Source: Pedobacter sp.
GTDB taxonomy: Bacteria > Bacteroidota > Bacteroidia > Sphingobacteriales > Sphingobacteriaceae
Assembly (NCBI GenBank): GCA_025351765.1
Contig: JANXVH010000100.1
Coordinates: 1-44,907, forward strand
DNA: 44,907 nucleotides
Direction: 5' to 3'
The translations under genes were made by a program, and so were the position numbers. Below are positions 1 through 6,452 of this stretch, one piece after another; position 1 is the stretch's first letter; every line of letters begins with the position of its first letter. The notes beneath the pieces were generated by a model that was given only the letters and a program-made list of their open reading frames with translations, did no database searches and was not told where the DNA came from.

Positions 1-79
1 GTTCGTAGTCTTTAGCAAAGACGTAGTCCGGCCAAGCCGACTGGAGTTTAACCTTTACTGATTCGGCAATCATGTTTCC
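1..79. repeat. 79-bp exact repeat, copy 1 (copy 2 at 1687-1765)
   Basis: Bases 1-79 are identical to 1687-1765. Both lie within the sequence encoding the AGNMIAESVKVKLQSAWPDYVFAKDYE part of the C-terminal module. The match breaks at base 80 against 1766, after which the copies diverge. Its left limit cannot be seen because it meets the window edge. Confidence 0.9.
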
Positions 80-478
80 CGCAACTGCGAGTTTGTAACC
101 TTGGGTGTTAATTGTTCCAATACCAACACGCCCACTAGTTACTCTTAATCCTCCGCTTCCTTGTATATCGACGAAACTTTTAGGGTAACCTTGGCCTGGA
201 TCAAGAACTATTCCTGTACCCCATTGAAATCGTAATTGTTGATAGTTTGGAGCACTCCAAGGACCAGCGGTTTTATATATACCAAATGCTAAAGCATCAG
301 GACTATGCCAAGTTATCCCGTCAGGTAGTTCTGATTCGAGAACCGATGTAAAGCTCAACTTCGCTCCCGGAGATGTTGTGCCTATTCCTACATTCCCACT
401 GCTTGGAAAAGTATTGGTTTGTGCTTTTAATAGCACTCCATACACTAGAAGTCCAATTAATAAGTAAAACTTTTTCAT
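1..478 (-). CDS. Secreted tail-fibre-like protein (3' end beyond window)
   Basis: The start codon is at 478, one base after the stop of the upstream paralogue, so it is co-transcribed with the array to its right. The N-terminus begins MKKFYLLIGLLVYG and is a signal peptide ending near LLKAQ. The VGIGTTSPGAKLSF and VGIGTINTQGYKLAVAGN segments are the glycine-rich repeats typical of trimeric fibre-like proteins of Bacteroidetes. The readable part ends in WPDYVFAKDYE, the start of the C-terminal module shared by the array; the rest lies left of base 1. Function is not known. Family resemblance suggests a surface-exposed or secreted fibre whose middle part decides what it binds. First 79 bases are identical to part of the gene at 1418-2434. 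Confidence 0.8.
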   Translation of the reverse strand, partial: MKKFYLLIGLLVYGVLLKAQTNTFPSSGNVGIGTTSPGAKLSFTSVLESELPDGITWHSPDALAFGIYKTAGPWSAPNYQQLRFQWGTGIVLDPGQGYPKSFVDIQGSGGLRVTSGRVGIGTINTQGYKLAVAGNMIAESVKVKLQSAWPDYVFAKDYE

Positions 479-479
479 A

Positions 480-1421
480 CTATTTATTTTTGGTTTTTAA
501 TTTCTCTACATCTTTTTTTAGTAAGTTGATTTGCTGGTTGCTCTGTTCTTTTTGAACGGTCGCATCTTTCTTCATATCAATCAGGTAGAGCGTTAGCTCT
601 TCTATTTTTTGAAGAAGTTTCGCGTTCATTTCACCGAGGTTTACTCCATTGGCTTGCACATCCGCACCAGATGGGATTCCTGGCAGATGGCCTTTGTCTT
701 TTATATGTTGTTCCGTGGATTGAAGAGAAGGAAGCTCGTAGTTCTTAGCAAATACATAGTCTGGCCAATTAGCCGTTTCTACTTTTACTTCCTTAGCACG
801 GATGTTGCCGTTAACGGCGAGCATTGCATTTGGCGATGCCGTGCCTATCCCCACATTTCCATCACGTCCTACAGTCAATATGTTATTATTTAATATATTT
901 CCTACACTAAGCAACTTGTTGAGATTATACTCCGCAACGTTATATCCAGTTGGTATGGCTCCTAAAGTCCAGTTAAGAACTTCCCAATCTCCATTAGCTA
1001 ATGGGTCGATTAAATAGTTATAAAAAGGAAAACCATTGTTGTTGTGCGGATCAACAAACACTTCTAAAAAAACATCGTCATACGTATTCCTAGTCAACAA
1101 TCGCAACTTTGTGAAGGTTGGAGCGTCGTAGTAACTATGGCTGGTTAACGTAAAAGATGAGCCTCCTTTATTATTAAAATTTACGCCAATTTGAAATCTA
1201 ACAGTCGAATGGTCGGCATCTTCCCTTAATTCGAAAGTAGCATTTCCTCTGTAGCCGCCACTAATTTTACCAATGCGATACCAACCTGCTGGTCGGGCAG
1301 TGAAATCCCATGCAGCTATAGTACTTACATATATCATTTGTTTCCCATTAAAAACGGGAGTACTTTGAGCGCTGACCTTAAATGCGCCTAGCACAAATAA
1401 AATCCATAAGATGTGTTTCAT
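480..1421 (-). CDS. Secreted tail-fibre-like protein, paralogue A
   Basis: A 313-residue protein with a signal peptide (cleavage near FKVSAQ, about residue 19). Residues about 25-175 form a variable beta-rich region not recognised from other families. Then comes VGIGTASPNAMLAVNGN and a C-terminal module with NWPDYVFAKNYELPSL, GHLPGIPS and LLQKIEELTLYLI. The last about 40 residues are charged and predicted coiled coil. This order (variable centre, VGIGT repeat, WPDYVF module, coiled coil) resembles phage tail spikes with a C-terminal intramolecular chaperone, but no Ser/Lys peptidase S74 motif is clear. Its start overlaps the stop of the upstream gene by 4 bp, which indicates translational coupling. 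Role unknown; adhesion or receptor binding is an inference. Confidence 0.85.
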   Translation of the reverse strand: MKHILWILFVLGAFKVSAQSTPVFNGKQMIYVSTIAAWDFTARPAGWYRIGKISGGYRGNATFELREDADHSTVRFQIGVNFNNKGGSSFTLTSHSYYDAPTFTKLRLLTRNTYDDVFLEVFVDPHNNNGFPFYNYLIDPLANGDWEVLNWTLGAIPTGYNVAEYNLNKLLSVGNILNNNILTVGRDGNVGIGTASPNAMLAVNGNIRAKEVKVETANWPDYVFAKNYELPSLQSTEQHIKDKGHLPGIPSGADVQANGVNLGEMNAKLLQKIEELTLYLIDMKKDATVQKEQSNQQINLLKKDVEKLKTKNK

Positions 1422-2434
1422 TTTAGTTTCGTTTTTTCTATTAGTTGATCGATTTTGTCTTCAAGATTTTTGAGTCGTAATTCCTGAATATCATTTGTCG
1501 CCCTTTCAGCTTTCAGCTGTTTATCTTTCTCTATTAAATGCAGAGTTAGTTCTTCTATTTTTTGAAGCAGCTTTGCATTCATGTCTCCCAGATCCAGCCC
1601 ATTGGCTTTTGCCTCCGCAGCAGAAGGAATTCCAGGCAGATGGCCTGTGTTCTTGATGTCTTGTTCTGTTGATTGTAATGAAGGGAGTTCGTAGTCTTTA
1701 GCAAAGACGTAGTCCGGCCAAGCCGACTGGAGTTTAACCTTTACTGATTCGGCAATCATGTTTCCGGCGACAGCAAGTCTATGCCCCTGTGGATTTGTTG
1801 TACCAATGGCCAAATTTCCATTCTGGATATAATGCGTCCCAGAGCCAGTGATCACTAAATTTTTAGAGGATGTGATATTGTTATCAAGAATAGTTGGAGC
1901 AACAAAATCAGCTAGAGCAATGCCTGACGGCGTGGCATTTATTTTAATCTGGTTGGGATCAGTTAAAACGTCAACTTTGTTTTGGAGATAACTAATACGT
2001 ACACGATATCTTGAATAGCCATTTATATCTACGTAGATCGGTAGAGCTCTGTTAATGAAGCCAGCGTACGAAGTCGTCAGATCATACGAAGATCCGAGCG
2101 TGATTTTAGCGTTATGCTGATTTCCAAGGCTTTCAATTAATTTGATAACTGGGCTACCAACATCAGCACCCTGATCCAAACCTACCTCTATTACATACTT
2201 TTCGTATCCAGTTTGAAAGTATTGATGAAATAGCTCGACAATTACTAATCCACCATCCTGCCAGTGATGGGTATTATAAGCTATAGCTCCTACATCAAAA
2301 CGCATAGCTTGAGGCGTACCAGTAGCAAGCTGATCAATGACAGTCGACTTTATTCCATTTTGATCAGTACTGGCTTGTGAGAATACACGGATTGAGCAGA
2401 ATATTAGAAAGAATAAGATTAATGTATTTTTCAT
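1418..2434 (-). CDS. Secreted tail-fibre-like protein, paralogue B
   Basis: A 338-residue array member with a signal peptide ending near RVFSQA. The middle (about residues 40-180) is a beta-rich region with no similarity to paralogue A, containing for example HHWQDGGLVIVELFHQYF. It is followed by LAIGTTNPQGHRLAVAGN and the conserved end WPDYVFAKDYELPSL, GHLPGIPSAAEA and LLQKIEELTLHLI. The coiled-coil tail is the longest of the array. It starts 4 bp after the stop of the upstream paralogue at 2439. The DNA encoding the LAVAGN-to-WPDYVF part is identical over 79 bp to the partial gene at the left edge (1687-1765 equals 1-79), while flanking regions differ. This points to recent duplication or gene conversion. 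Confidence 0.85.
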   Translation of the reverse strand: MKNTLILFFLIFCSIRVFSQASTDQNGIKSTVIDQLATGTPQAMRFDVGAIAYNTHHWQDGGLVIVELFHQYFQTGYEKYVIEVGLDQGADVGSPVIKLIESLGNQHNAKITLGSSYDLTTSYAGFINRALPIYVDINGYSRYRVRISYLQNKVDVLTDPNQIKINATPSGIALADFVAPTILDNNITSSKNLVITGSGTHYIQNGNLAIGTTNPQGHRLAVAGNMIAESVKVKLQSAWPDYVFAKDYELPSLQSTEQDIKNTGHLPGIPSAAEAKANGLDLGDMNAKLLQKIEELTLHLIEKDKQLKAERATNDIQELRLKNLEDKIDQLIEKTKLK

Positions 2435-2438
2435 ATGA

Positions 2439-3086
2439 TTATTTTTGCTGTATTAATGATTTTTCAATAGATGTTAGTCGCTTTTTCACCTCAGTATTTT
2501 CCTTCTTGATCTCAATCAAATACAGGGTTAACTCTTCGATCTTTTGAAGTAGTTTGGCGTTCATTTGTCCAAGATCTACACCATTGGCCAGTACTTCCGC
2601 AGCAGAAGGGATTCCTGGTAAATGGCCTTTGTCTTTGATATGCTGCTCTGTAGATGCTAGAGTGGGCAGTTTGTATTCTTTTGTGAAGACATAATCTGGC
2701 CAAGCAGTTTGAAGTTTAACTTTTACCGATTCGGCAATCATGTTCCCTGCAACTGCAAGTTTGTAGCCTTGCGTGTTTGTGGTTCCAATGCCGACATTGC
2801 TTAGAAGAAGAATTTTTCCGCCAAGGTTTGACCTTATGATTAATCCATCTTCATCGCCATCTGATTCAATAAAGCTGTTGGCTCCCTGTGTCCATAATTT
2901 CAAGTTGTCCCAATAGGCGGCAGCATTGTCTCGATTAACCAATTGAATGGTACCTCGAACGTCTAGTGCAGCAGTTGGGCTAGTGGTCAGTATCCCGACA
3001 TTTCCGCTTGTTGGAAATGTATTTGTTTGCGCATAAGCATTCGAAATAGAAGCTGTTAGAGCAATAGCAAAAAATATTTTCTTCAT
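2439..3086 (-). CDS. Short secreted tail-fibre-like protein, paralogue C
   Basis: At 215 residues this is the shortest complete array member. It has a signal peptide (MKKIFFAIALTASISNAYAQ), one GNVGILTTSPTAALDVRGT repeat, a short middle of about 50 residues (ending IIRSNLGGKILLLS), a second VGIGTTNTQGYKLAVAGN repeat and the usual C-terminal module (WPDYVFTKEYKLPTL, GHLPGIPSAAEV, LLQKIEELTLYLI) with coiled-coil tail. It effectively shows the scaffold of the family with little cargo domain. Its C-terminal module is of the same MIAESVKVKLQ subtype as paralogue B and the partial leftmost gene. A gap of 157 bp separates it from the upstream paralogue, part of which is the decayed 3' tail of that gene. 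Confidence 0.85.
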   Translation of the reverse strand: MKKIFFAIALTASISNAYAQTNTFPTSGNVGILTTSPTAALDVRGTIQLVNRDNAAAYWDNLKLWTQGANSFIESDGDEDGLIIRSNLGGKILLLSNVGIGTTNTQGYKLAVAGNMIAESVKVKLQTAWPDYVFTKEYKLPTLASTEQHIKDKGHLPGIPSAAEVLANGVDLGQMNAKLLQKIEELTLYLIEIKKENTEVKKRLTSIEKSLIQQK

Positions 3087-3188
3087 ATCTTAATTTTAAT
3101 ATTTCATTTTTTCACAGCACAAAGAATCCCCATCGAGCCTCAAATAGAACCTCGTCAACTAGTCGTTTCTTTTAATTCTATGTGTATT

Positions 3189-3243
3189 TTACTTGTCCGT
3201 ATTGATCGACTGCTTTAGACTGACCATCTCAGCCTGCATCGAT
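3189..3243 (-). other. Out-of-frame remnant of paralogue D coiled-coil tail
   Basis: Just after the stop of the 3244-3933 gene, the next minus-strand frame reads IESMQAEMVSLKQSINTDK and then stops at 3189. This looks like the charged heptad tail that the other array members carry directly after KIEELTLxLI. A single frameshift around 3244-3250 would join it to the gene. The tail therefore appears to have been lost by a recent frameshift, unless it is a base-calling error. Confidence 0.6.
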
Positions 3244-3933
3244 TCAATTGTCTTGTTTGATTAGGTGTAACGTTAACTCTTCTATTTTTTGTAATAATTT
3301 AATCTGAAATTCATTGACATTGAGCCCATCAGCCTTCATATCCTTCTCTGAGGGTACATCAGGCAATCGCTTATTAGTTTCAACATATTGCGCCAATTCT
3401 TGCAAAGGCATCAGCTTATAATCGTTGTTGAAAACATGATCTGCACCAGCGGAAACAGTAACTTTAATTTCGCGGCAGCTGATCAAGCCTCCAACTGTGA
3501 GAATAGCTCCAGATATGGGAATTAAAGTCCCTAATGATAAATTACCACTTATAGAATTGTTCCCGGTTCCACTTATGATCAGATTTCCTGCCGACTGCAC
3601 ATTGTTTTTCGAGTCCAAAAGTGTGATCCAGTTAGACCATGAGTTTTGAGCCCAAAAGGCTTCTCTGTATCTGATCTTTGAATCATCCCATCCGCCAAAA
3701 TAAAGCTGACTGGTTTGATGGCTGGTTAGCCCGTAAATTTCAAGAACTGTGCCGTATTGAGATGGACCTCCATTGTTGTAATTACCCCACAATTTCATGG
3801 ACATTGGGTTTATTGTTGTCCTTGGTAATGCTGAGGGGTTGAAATTTTGGTGAGTAAAGTTGATTTCGCCAACTTGGGTATAGCCAATTAGCGGAAATAA
3901 AAAACCTACTAATGCTATGTATAACTTTTTCAT
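3244..3933 (-). CDS. Secreted tail-fibre-like protein with pyocin-knob-like centre, paralogue D
   Basis: A 229-residue protein with signal peptide (cleavage near PLIGYTQ). Residues about 25-110 (YGTVLEIYG, QLYFGGW, WSNWITLLDSKN) resemble the pyocin-knob repeat of phage tail fibres, where a short beta unit ends in W-x-x-W-hydrophobic. The C-terminal module is the most divergent of the array: WPDYVF is replaced by GADHVFNNDYKL and GHLPGIPS by KRLPDVPSEKD, but LLQKIEELTLHLI is kept. It stops right after that segment, lacking the coiled-coil tail of its paralogues; an out-of-frame match to such a tail follows (3189-3243). It starts 9 bp after the upstream paralogue. Function unknown. Confidence 0.8.
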   Translation of the reverse strand: MKKLYIALVGFLFPLIGYTQVGEINFTHQNFNPSALPRTTINPMSMKLWGNYNNGGPSQYGTVLEIYGLTSHQTSQLYFGGWDDSKIRYREAFWAQNSWSNWITLLDSKNNVQSAGNLIISGTGNNSISGNLSLGTLIPISGAILTVGGLISCREIKVTVSAGADHVFNNDYKLMPLQELAQYVETNKRLPDVPSEKDMKADGLNVNEFQIKLLQKIEELTLHLIKQDN

Positions 3934-3942
3934 AAAATAGCT

Positions 3943-4824
3943 TTATTTAATTTTTACCTTTTTTGTTTGTTCCAGAGCTAGAATTCTCTTTTCTTGACTG
4001 ATGATGTGAAGTGTTAGCTCTTCTATTTTTTGTAAAAGCTTAGCATTCATCTCTCCCAAATCAACGCCATTAGCTTTCACATCAGCTGCAGAAGGAATAC
4101 CAGGTAAATGACCTTTCTCCTTTATAAGTTGTTCAGTAAATTTTAGCGAAGGCAGGTCGTAATTCTTCTTAAAAACATAATCCGGCCAGTTGGCATTTTC
4201 AACCTTGACTTCCTTAGCGCGGATGTTGCCATTTACTGCAAGTTTTGCATTGGGTGTAATGGTACCAATACCTATATTACCTACAGAGGTTATCCTCATT
4301 ACTTCTGTTCTGACTCCTAGGGGGTTTGTCCAAATTCCAATACCCTGATTTGGATTTAGTGCTCCGGAAAATATTCCCAATCCAACGCCTCCGTAGGGAA
4401 AGAGTCCGTAACTCAAGTCAGAAGGCGGGGTAGCGGAGTTAAAGCCTGAAATTTGAATTTGACCGTATATGTCCAATGCAGCCTGTGGAGTAGTTGTACC
4501 AATACCAACTTTCCCATCTGCTTCAAGCACCACTTTACTCCAAGGCTGAGAAGCATTATTATTAGTTTTTCTGAAGAATAAATTTTGATCAAAAAAGCTA
4601 CCTGAAAATTGCATAGCATAATTGTTTAAAGGATTGCTATGTCTTACATCTAGAAAATGCCACCAAGTAGTAGCTCCGGTAGGAAAGTTGACAGGTGCAC
4701 TTGCATCGAAAAAACCTGATGTTGCTCCTGCATCTCCTTTTAATCCTGCATCATTTCTACTCTGTGCATTTAAACCAAAAGGAAGTACAATTACCGCTAA
4801 CAGAGCTGTTAATCTTATTTTCAT
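3943..4824 (-). CDS. Secreted tail-fibre-like protein with pyocin-knob-like centre, paralogue E
   Basis: A 293-residue array member with a signal peptide ending near FGLNAQS. Residues about 30-100 (TTWWHFLDVRHSNP, YAMQFSGSFFDQNLFFRK, QPWSKVVLEADG) fit the pyocin-knob type unit of phage and tailocin fibres. Two VGIGTTTP/IGIGTITP repeats follow, with a glycine-rich linker between, and then the conserved module (NWPDYVFKKNYDLPSLKF, GHLPGIPSAADV, LLQKIEELTLHII) and a short tail. Its start overlaps the stop of the 4821 gene by 4 bp. Its module-coding DNA is nearly identical to that of the neighbouring gene (133 bp with 2 differences), although the centres are unrelated. Confidence 0.85.
   Translation of the reverse strand: MKIRLTALLAVIVLPFGLNAQSRNDAGLKGDAGATSGFFDASAPVNFPTGATTWWHFLDVRHSNPLNNYAMQFSGSFFDQNLFFRKTNNNASQPWSKVVLEADGKVGIGTTTPQAALDIYGQIQISGFNSATPPSDLSYGLFPYGGVGLGIFSGALNPNQGIGIWTNPLGVRTEVMRITSVGNIGIGTITPNAKLAVNGNIRAKEVKVENANWPDYVFKKNYDLPSLKFTEQLIKEKGHLPGIPSAADVKANGVDLGEMNAKLLQKIEELTLHIISQEKRILALEQTKKVKIK
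4071..4203. repeat. 133-bp near-identical repeat (partner 4937-5069)
   Basis: Bases 4071-4203 match 4937-5069 (offset 866) with only two differences, at 4138/5004 and 4180/5046. Both encode the end module from VEN-NWPDYVF to SAADVKA. Sequence on both sides, still coding for the same protein motif, carries many synonymous differences, so the tract is sharply bounded as expected from gene conversion. Confidence 0.9.
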
Positions 4825-5696
4825 TTTTTATCTCTTTTTAAAGTTTCTACTTCTTTCTTTATTTCAATTAGATAGAGAGTTAGTTCCTCAATCTTTTGTA
4901 AAAGCTTAGCATTCATTTCTCCAAGATCAACACCGTTAGCTTTCACATCAGCTGCAGAAGGAATACCAGGTAAATGACCTTTCTCCTTTATAAGTTGTTC
5001 AGTGAATTTTAGCGAAGGCAGGTCGTAATTCTTCTTAAAAACATAGTCCGGCCAGTTGGCATTTTCAACTTTGACCTCTTTAGCGCGAATGTTGCCGTTT
5101 ACCGCAAGTTTTGCATTAGGCGTTGTGGTTCCAATTCCAACACTACCACTTGAATTCCAGATACCATTCCCTGATAAGAGAATATCACCACTAAACCTGT
5201 TTTTATAAGGCACTAATATCGATTTAACTCCATTATTTGGTTCATCTGCTGTAGTCCAGCCTTGAAACCATCCGGGTTGTTCTCCCATTCCTTGCGAATA
5301 CGCGCGAACAGTAAATCTTTGATAGTAGTCTTTACGGTCGATGTAGATAATCACCTTACCATTTTCACTCGCTAGGTATATGTTAGGCGTGAATGAACCG
5401 AAAGACGATACAGTTGCATTATAAAAGTAAAAGCCCGAGGGATCATTGTAAAAATCATTTGCGGATGAATAGGTATACCAATTTATAATTAATCCAATCG
5501 TCTCGGTCGTTCCAAAATTGTTTCCTTCAATTATCACAGTCGGCATTTGGGTAGTTGGCGTAAAAGGGATATTTGTTTTGATTTTTACTCCGTTAGTCGG
5601 AGTGCCATTAAAAACATAGTTTAGAATATGATCGTAGTTCTGAGCGCTGGCTTTAAAAGCTATTAGCAGAATGAATATTGTAATTATCTTTTTCAT
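4821..5696 (-). CDS. Secreted tail-fibre-like protein, first gene of array, paralogue F
   Basis: A 291-residue protein with signal peptide (MKKIITIFILLIAFKASAQ). Residues about 20-180 form a beta-rich centre, including FNPSGFYFYNATVSS-like aromatic-rich segments, that I cannot assign to a family. A single VGIGTTTPNAKLAVNGN repeat and the conserved end module (NWPDYVFKKNYDLPSLKF, GHLPGIPSAADV, LLQKIEELTLYLI) follow. As the most upstream gene of a run on one strand with spacings of -4, 9, 157, 4, -4 and 1 bp, it probably leads the operon. No convincing TAnnTTTG promoter was found in the 250 bp before it. Confidence 0.85.
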   Translation of the reverse strand: MKKIITIFILLIAFKASAQNYDHILNYVFNGTPTNGVKIKTNIPFTPTTQMPTVIIEGNNFGTTETIGLIINWYTYSSANDFYNDPSGFYFYNATVSSFGSFTPNIYLASENGKVIIYIDRKDYYQRFTVRAYSQGMGEQPGWFQGWTTADEPNNGVKSILVPYKNRFSGDILLSGNGIWNSSGSVGIGTTTPNAKLAVNGNIRAKEVKVENANWPDYVFKKNYDLPSLKFTEQLIKEKGHLPGIPSAADVKANGVDLGEMNAKLLQKIEELTLYLIEIKKEVETLKRDKK

Positions 5697-6234
5697 ATGT
5701 TATTGTTTAGTTACCATCATTATCATCAATTAAGTGGAAGCAAGTTAAATCCTTACAATACAGCCAGCTTAGATTATACTTTATATTTTCAAAAGCGCAT
5801 CGAATAAATTCAACTAACTGATTATCAATCAAAATAATTTTAATACGCGCATAATTGTTGTCCAAAACGTAGCTTTTTTAACTAAATTTGCTTGTCAGTT
5901 CACATCTCAATATTATGAAAGCAAAGGACAGCCCATATGTCTACTTAAATATTTTTAAGAAAAAGTTTTAATTCTATTTTTAGCTATTTGCGGGATTGAA
6001 GATAAAATCTACCATATTCTTAATCAGCGAATGGAATTAGAACTTTACCACAAAGAGGCTGTCTCAAATATTAAGATGGCCTCTTTTATTGTGAAAATCT
6101 AGCGATTCATCCCTCTGCCACGGTCATTTTTCTGGCTATTTTTGTTTCCTGAAGCTTACTGTATAATATTACCCACCGAATCACTCACCAAAGTTTTGTG
6201 AATTCATGCAAATTTTGACATTTCCCTAAAAGCA
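5697..6234. other. Gene-poor stretch upstream of the array
   Basis: No convincing coding sequence or RNA gene was found here. It is AT-rich and includes the 5' leader of the array operon and a short hairpin at 6052-6086. A 40-codon open frame near 5985-6102 (plus strand) has no early start codon and no recognisable similarity. Confidence 0.5.
6052..6086. repeat. Inverted repeat resembling a transposon end or terminator
   Basis: AAAGAGGC (6052-6059) pairs with GCCTCTTT (6079-6086) around a 19-base loop, and flanking CACAA/TTGTG extends the symmetry with a bulge. The left arm reads AGAGGCTGTCTCAAA, similar to terminal repeats of some Bacteroidetes insertion sequences as I recall them. No transposase lies nearby. 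It may be a small relic or a weak bidirectional terminator for the array side. Confidence 0.35.
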
Positions 6235-6267
6235 AAAACCCTGCTAATCTTGCGATTGCAGGGTTTT
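6235..6267 (-). terminator. Rho-independent terminator of tRNA-Lys
   Basis: AAAACCCTGC (6235-6244) pairs perfectly with GCAGGGTTTT (6258-6267) around a 13-base loop. On the minus strand the stem runs into a T tract. It lies 24 bases after the tRNA 3' end. Confidence 0.75.
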
Positions 6268-6290
6268 ATACGTTTTGATAGTCTTTGGTG

Positions 6291-6363
6291 TGATCCCGCT
6301 GGGATTCGAACCCAGGACCACTACATTAAAAGTGTAATGCTCTACCAGCTGAGCTACGGAATC
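6291..6363 (-). tRNA. tRNA-Lys (anticodon UUU)
   Basis: The minus strand folds as a 73-base tRNA. The acceptor stem is GATTCCG with CGGGATC, including one T-G pair, and the discriminator is A. The D arm contains AGCTCAGCTGGTAGAGC. The anticodon arm is TTACA-CTTTTAA-TGTAG, giving anticodon TTT. The T arm is CTGGG-TTCGAAT-CCCAG. The 3' CCA is not encoded directly after the discriminator. A -7 promoter element lies 22-29 bases upstream and a terminator follows. Confidence 0.96.
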
Positions 6364-6384
6364 ATTCTCTTTTTGAAGAGGGTG

Positions 6385-6392
6385 CAAAGATA
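6385..6392 (-). promoter_or_regulatory. -7 promoter element (TATCTTTG) of tRNA-Lys
   Basis: The minus strand reads TATCTTTG, an exact match to the Bacteroidetes -7 consensus TAnnTTTG. A TTAG, close to the -33 TTTG, stands 19 bases further upstream. Transcription would start about 15 bases before the tRNA. Confidence 0.55.
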
Positions 6393-6452
6393 GAATTAAT
6401 AAATTATTTAACTAAATAAATTTAAAAAAAATCAATCACCCGAAAAGCGACT

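Noticed and set aside
1..5696. Prophage tail module
   Set aside because: Every protein has its own signal peptide and no capsid, sheath, baseplate or lysis genes are present; only the fibre-like folds resemble phage.
5985..6102. About 40 open codons on plus (GIEDKIYHILNQRMELELY)
   Set aside because: No start codon near the beginning, a stop directly upstream, and no recognisable similarity; crosses the inverted repeat.
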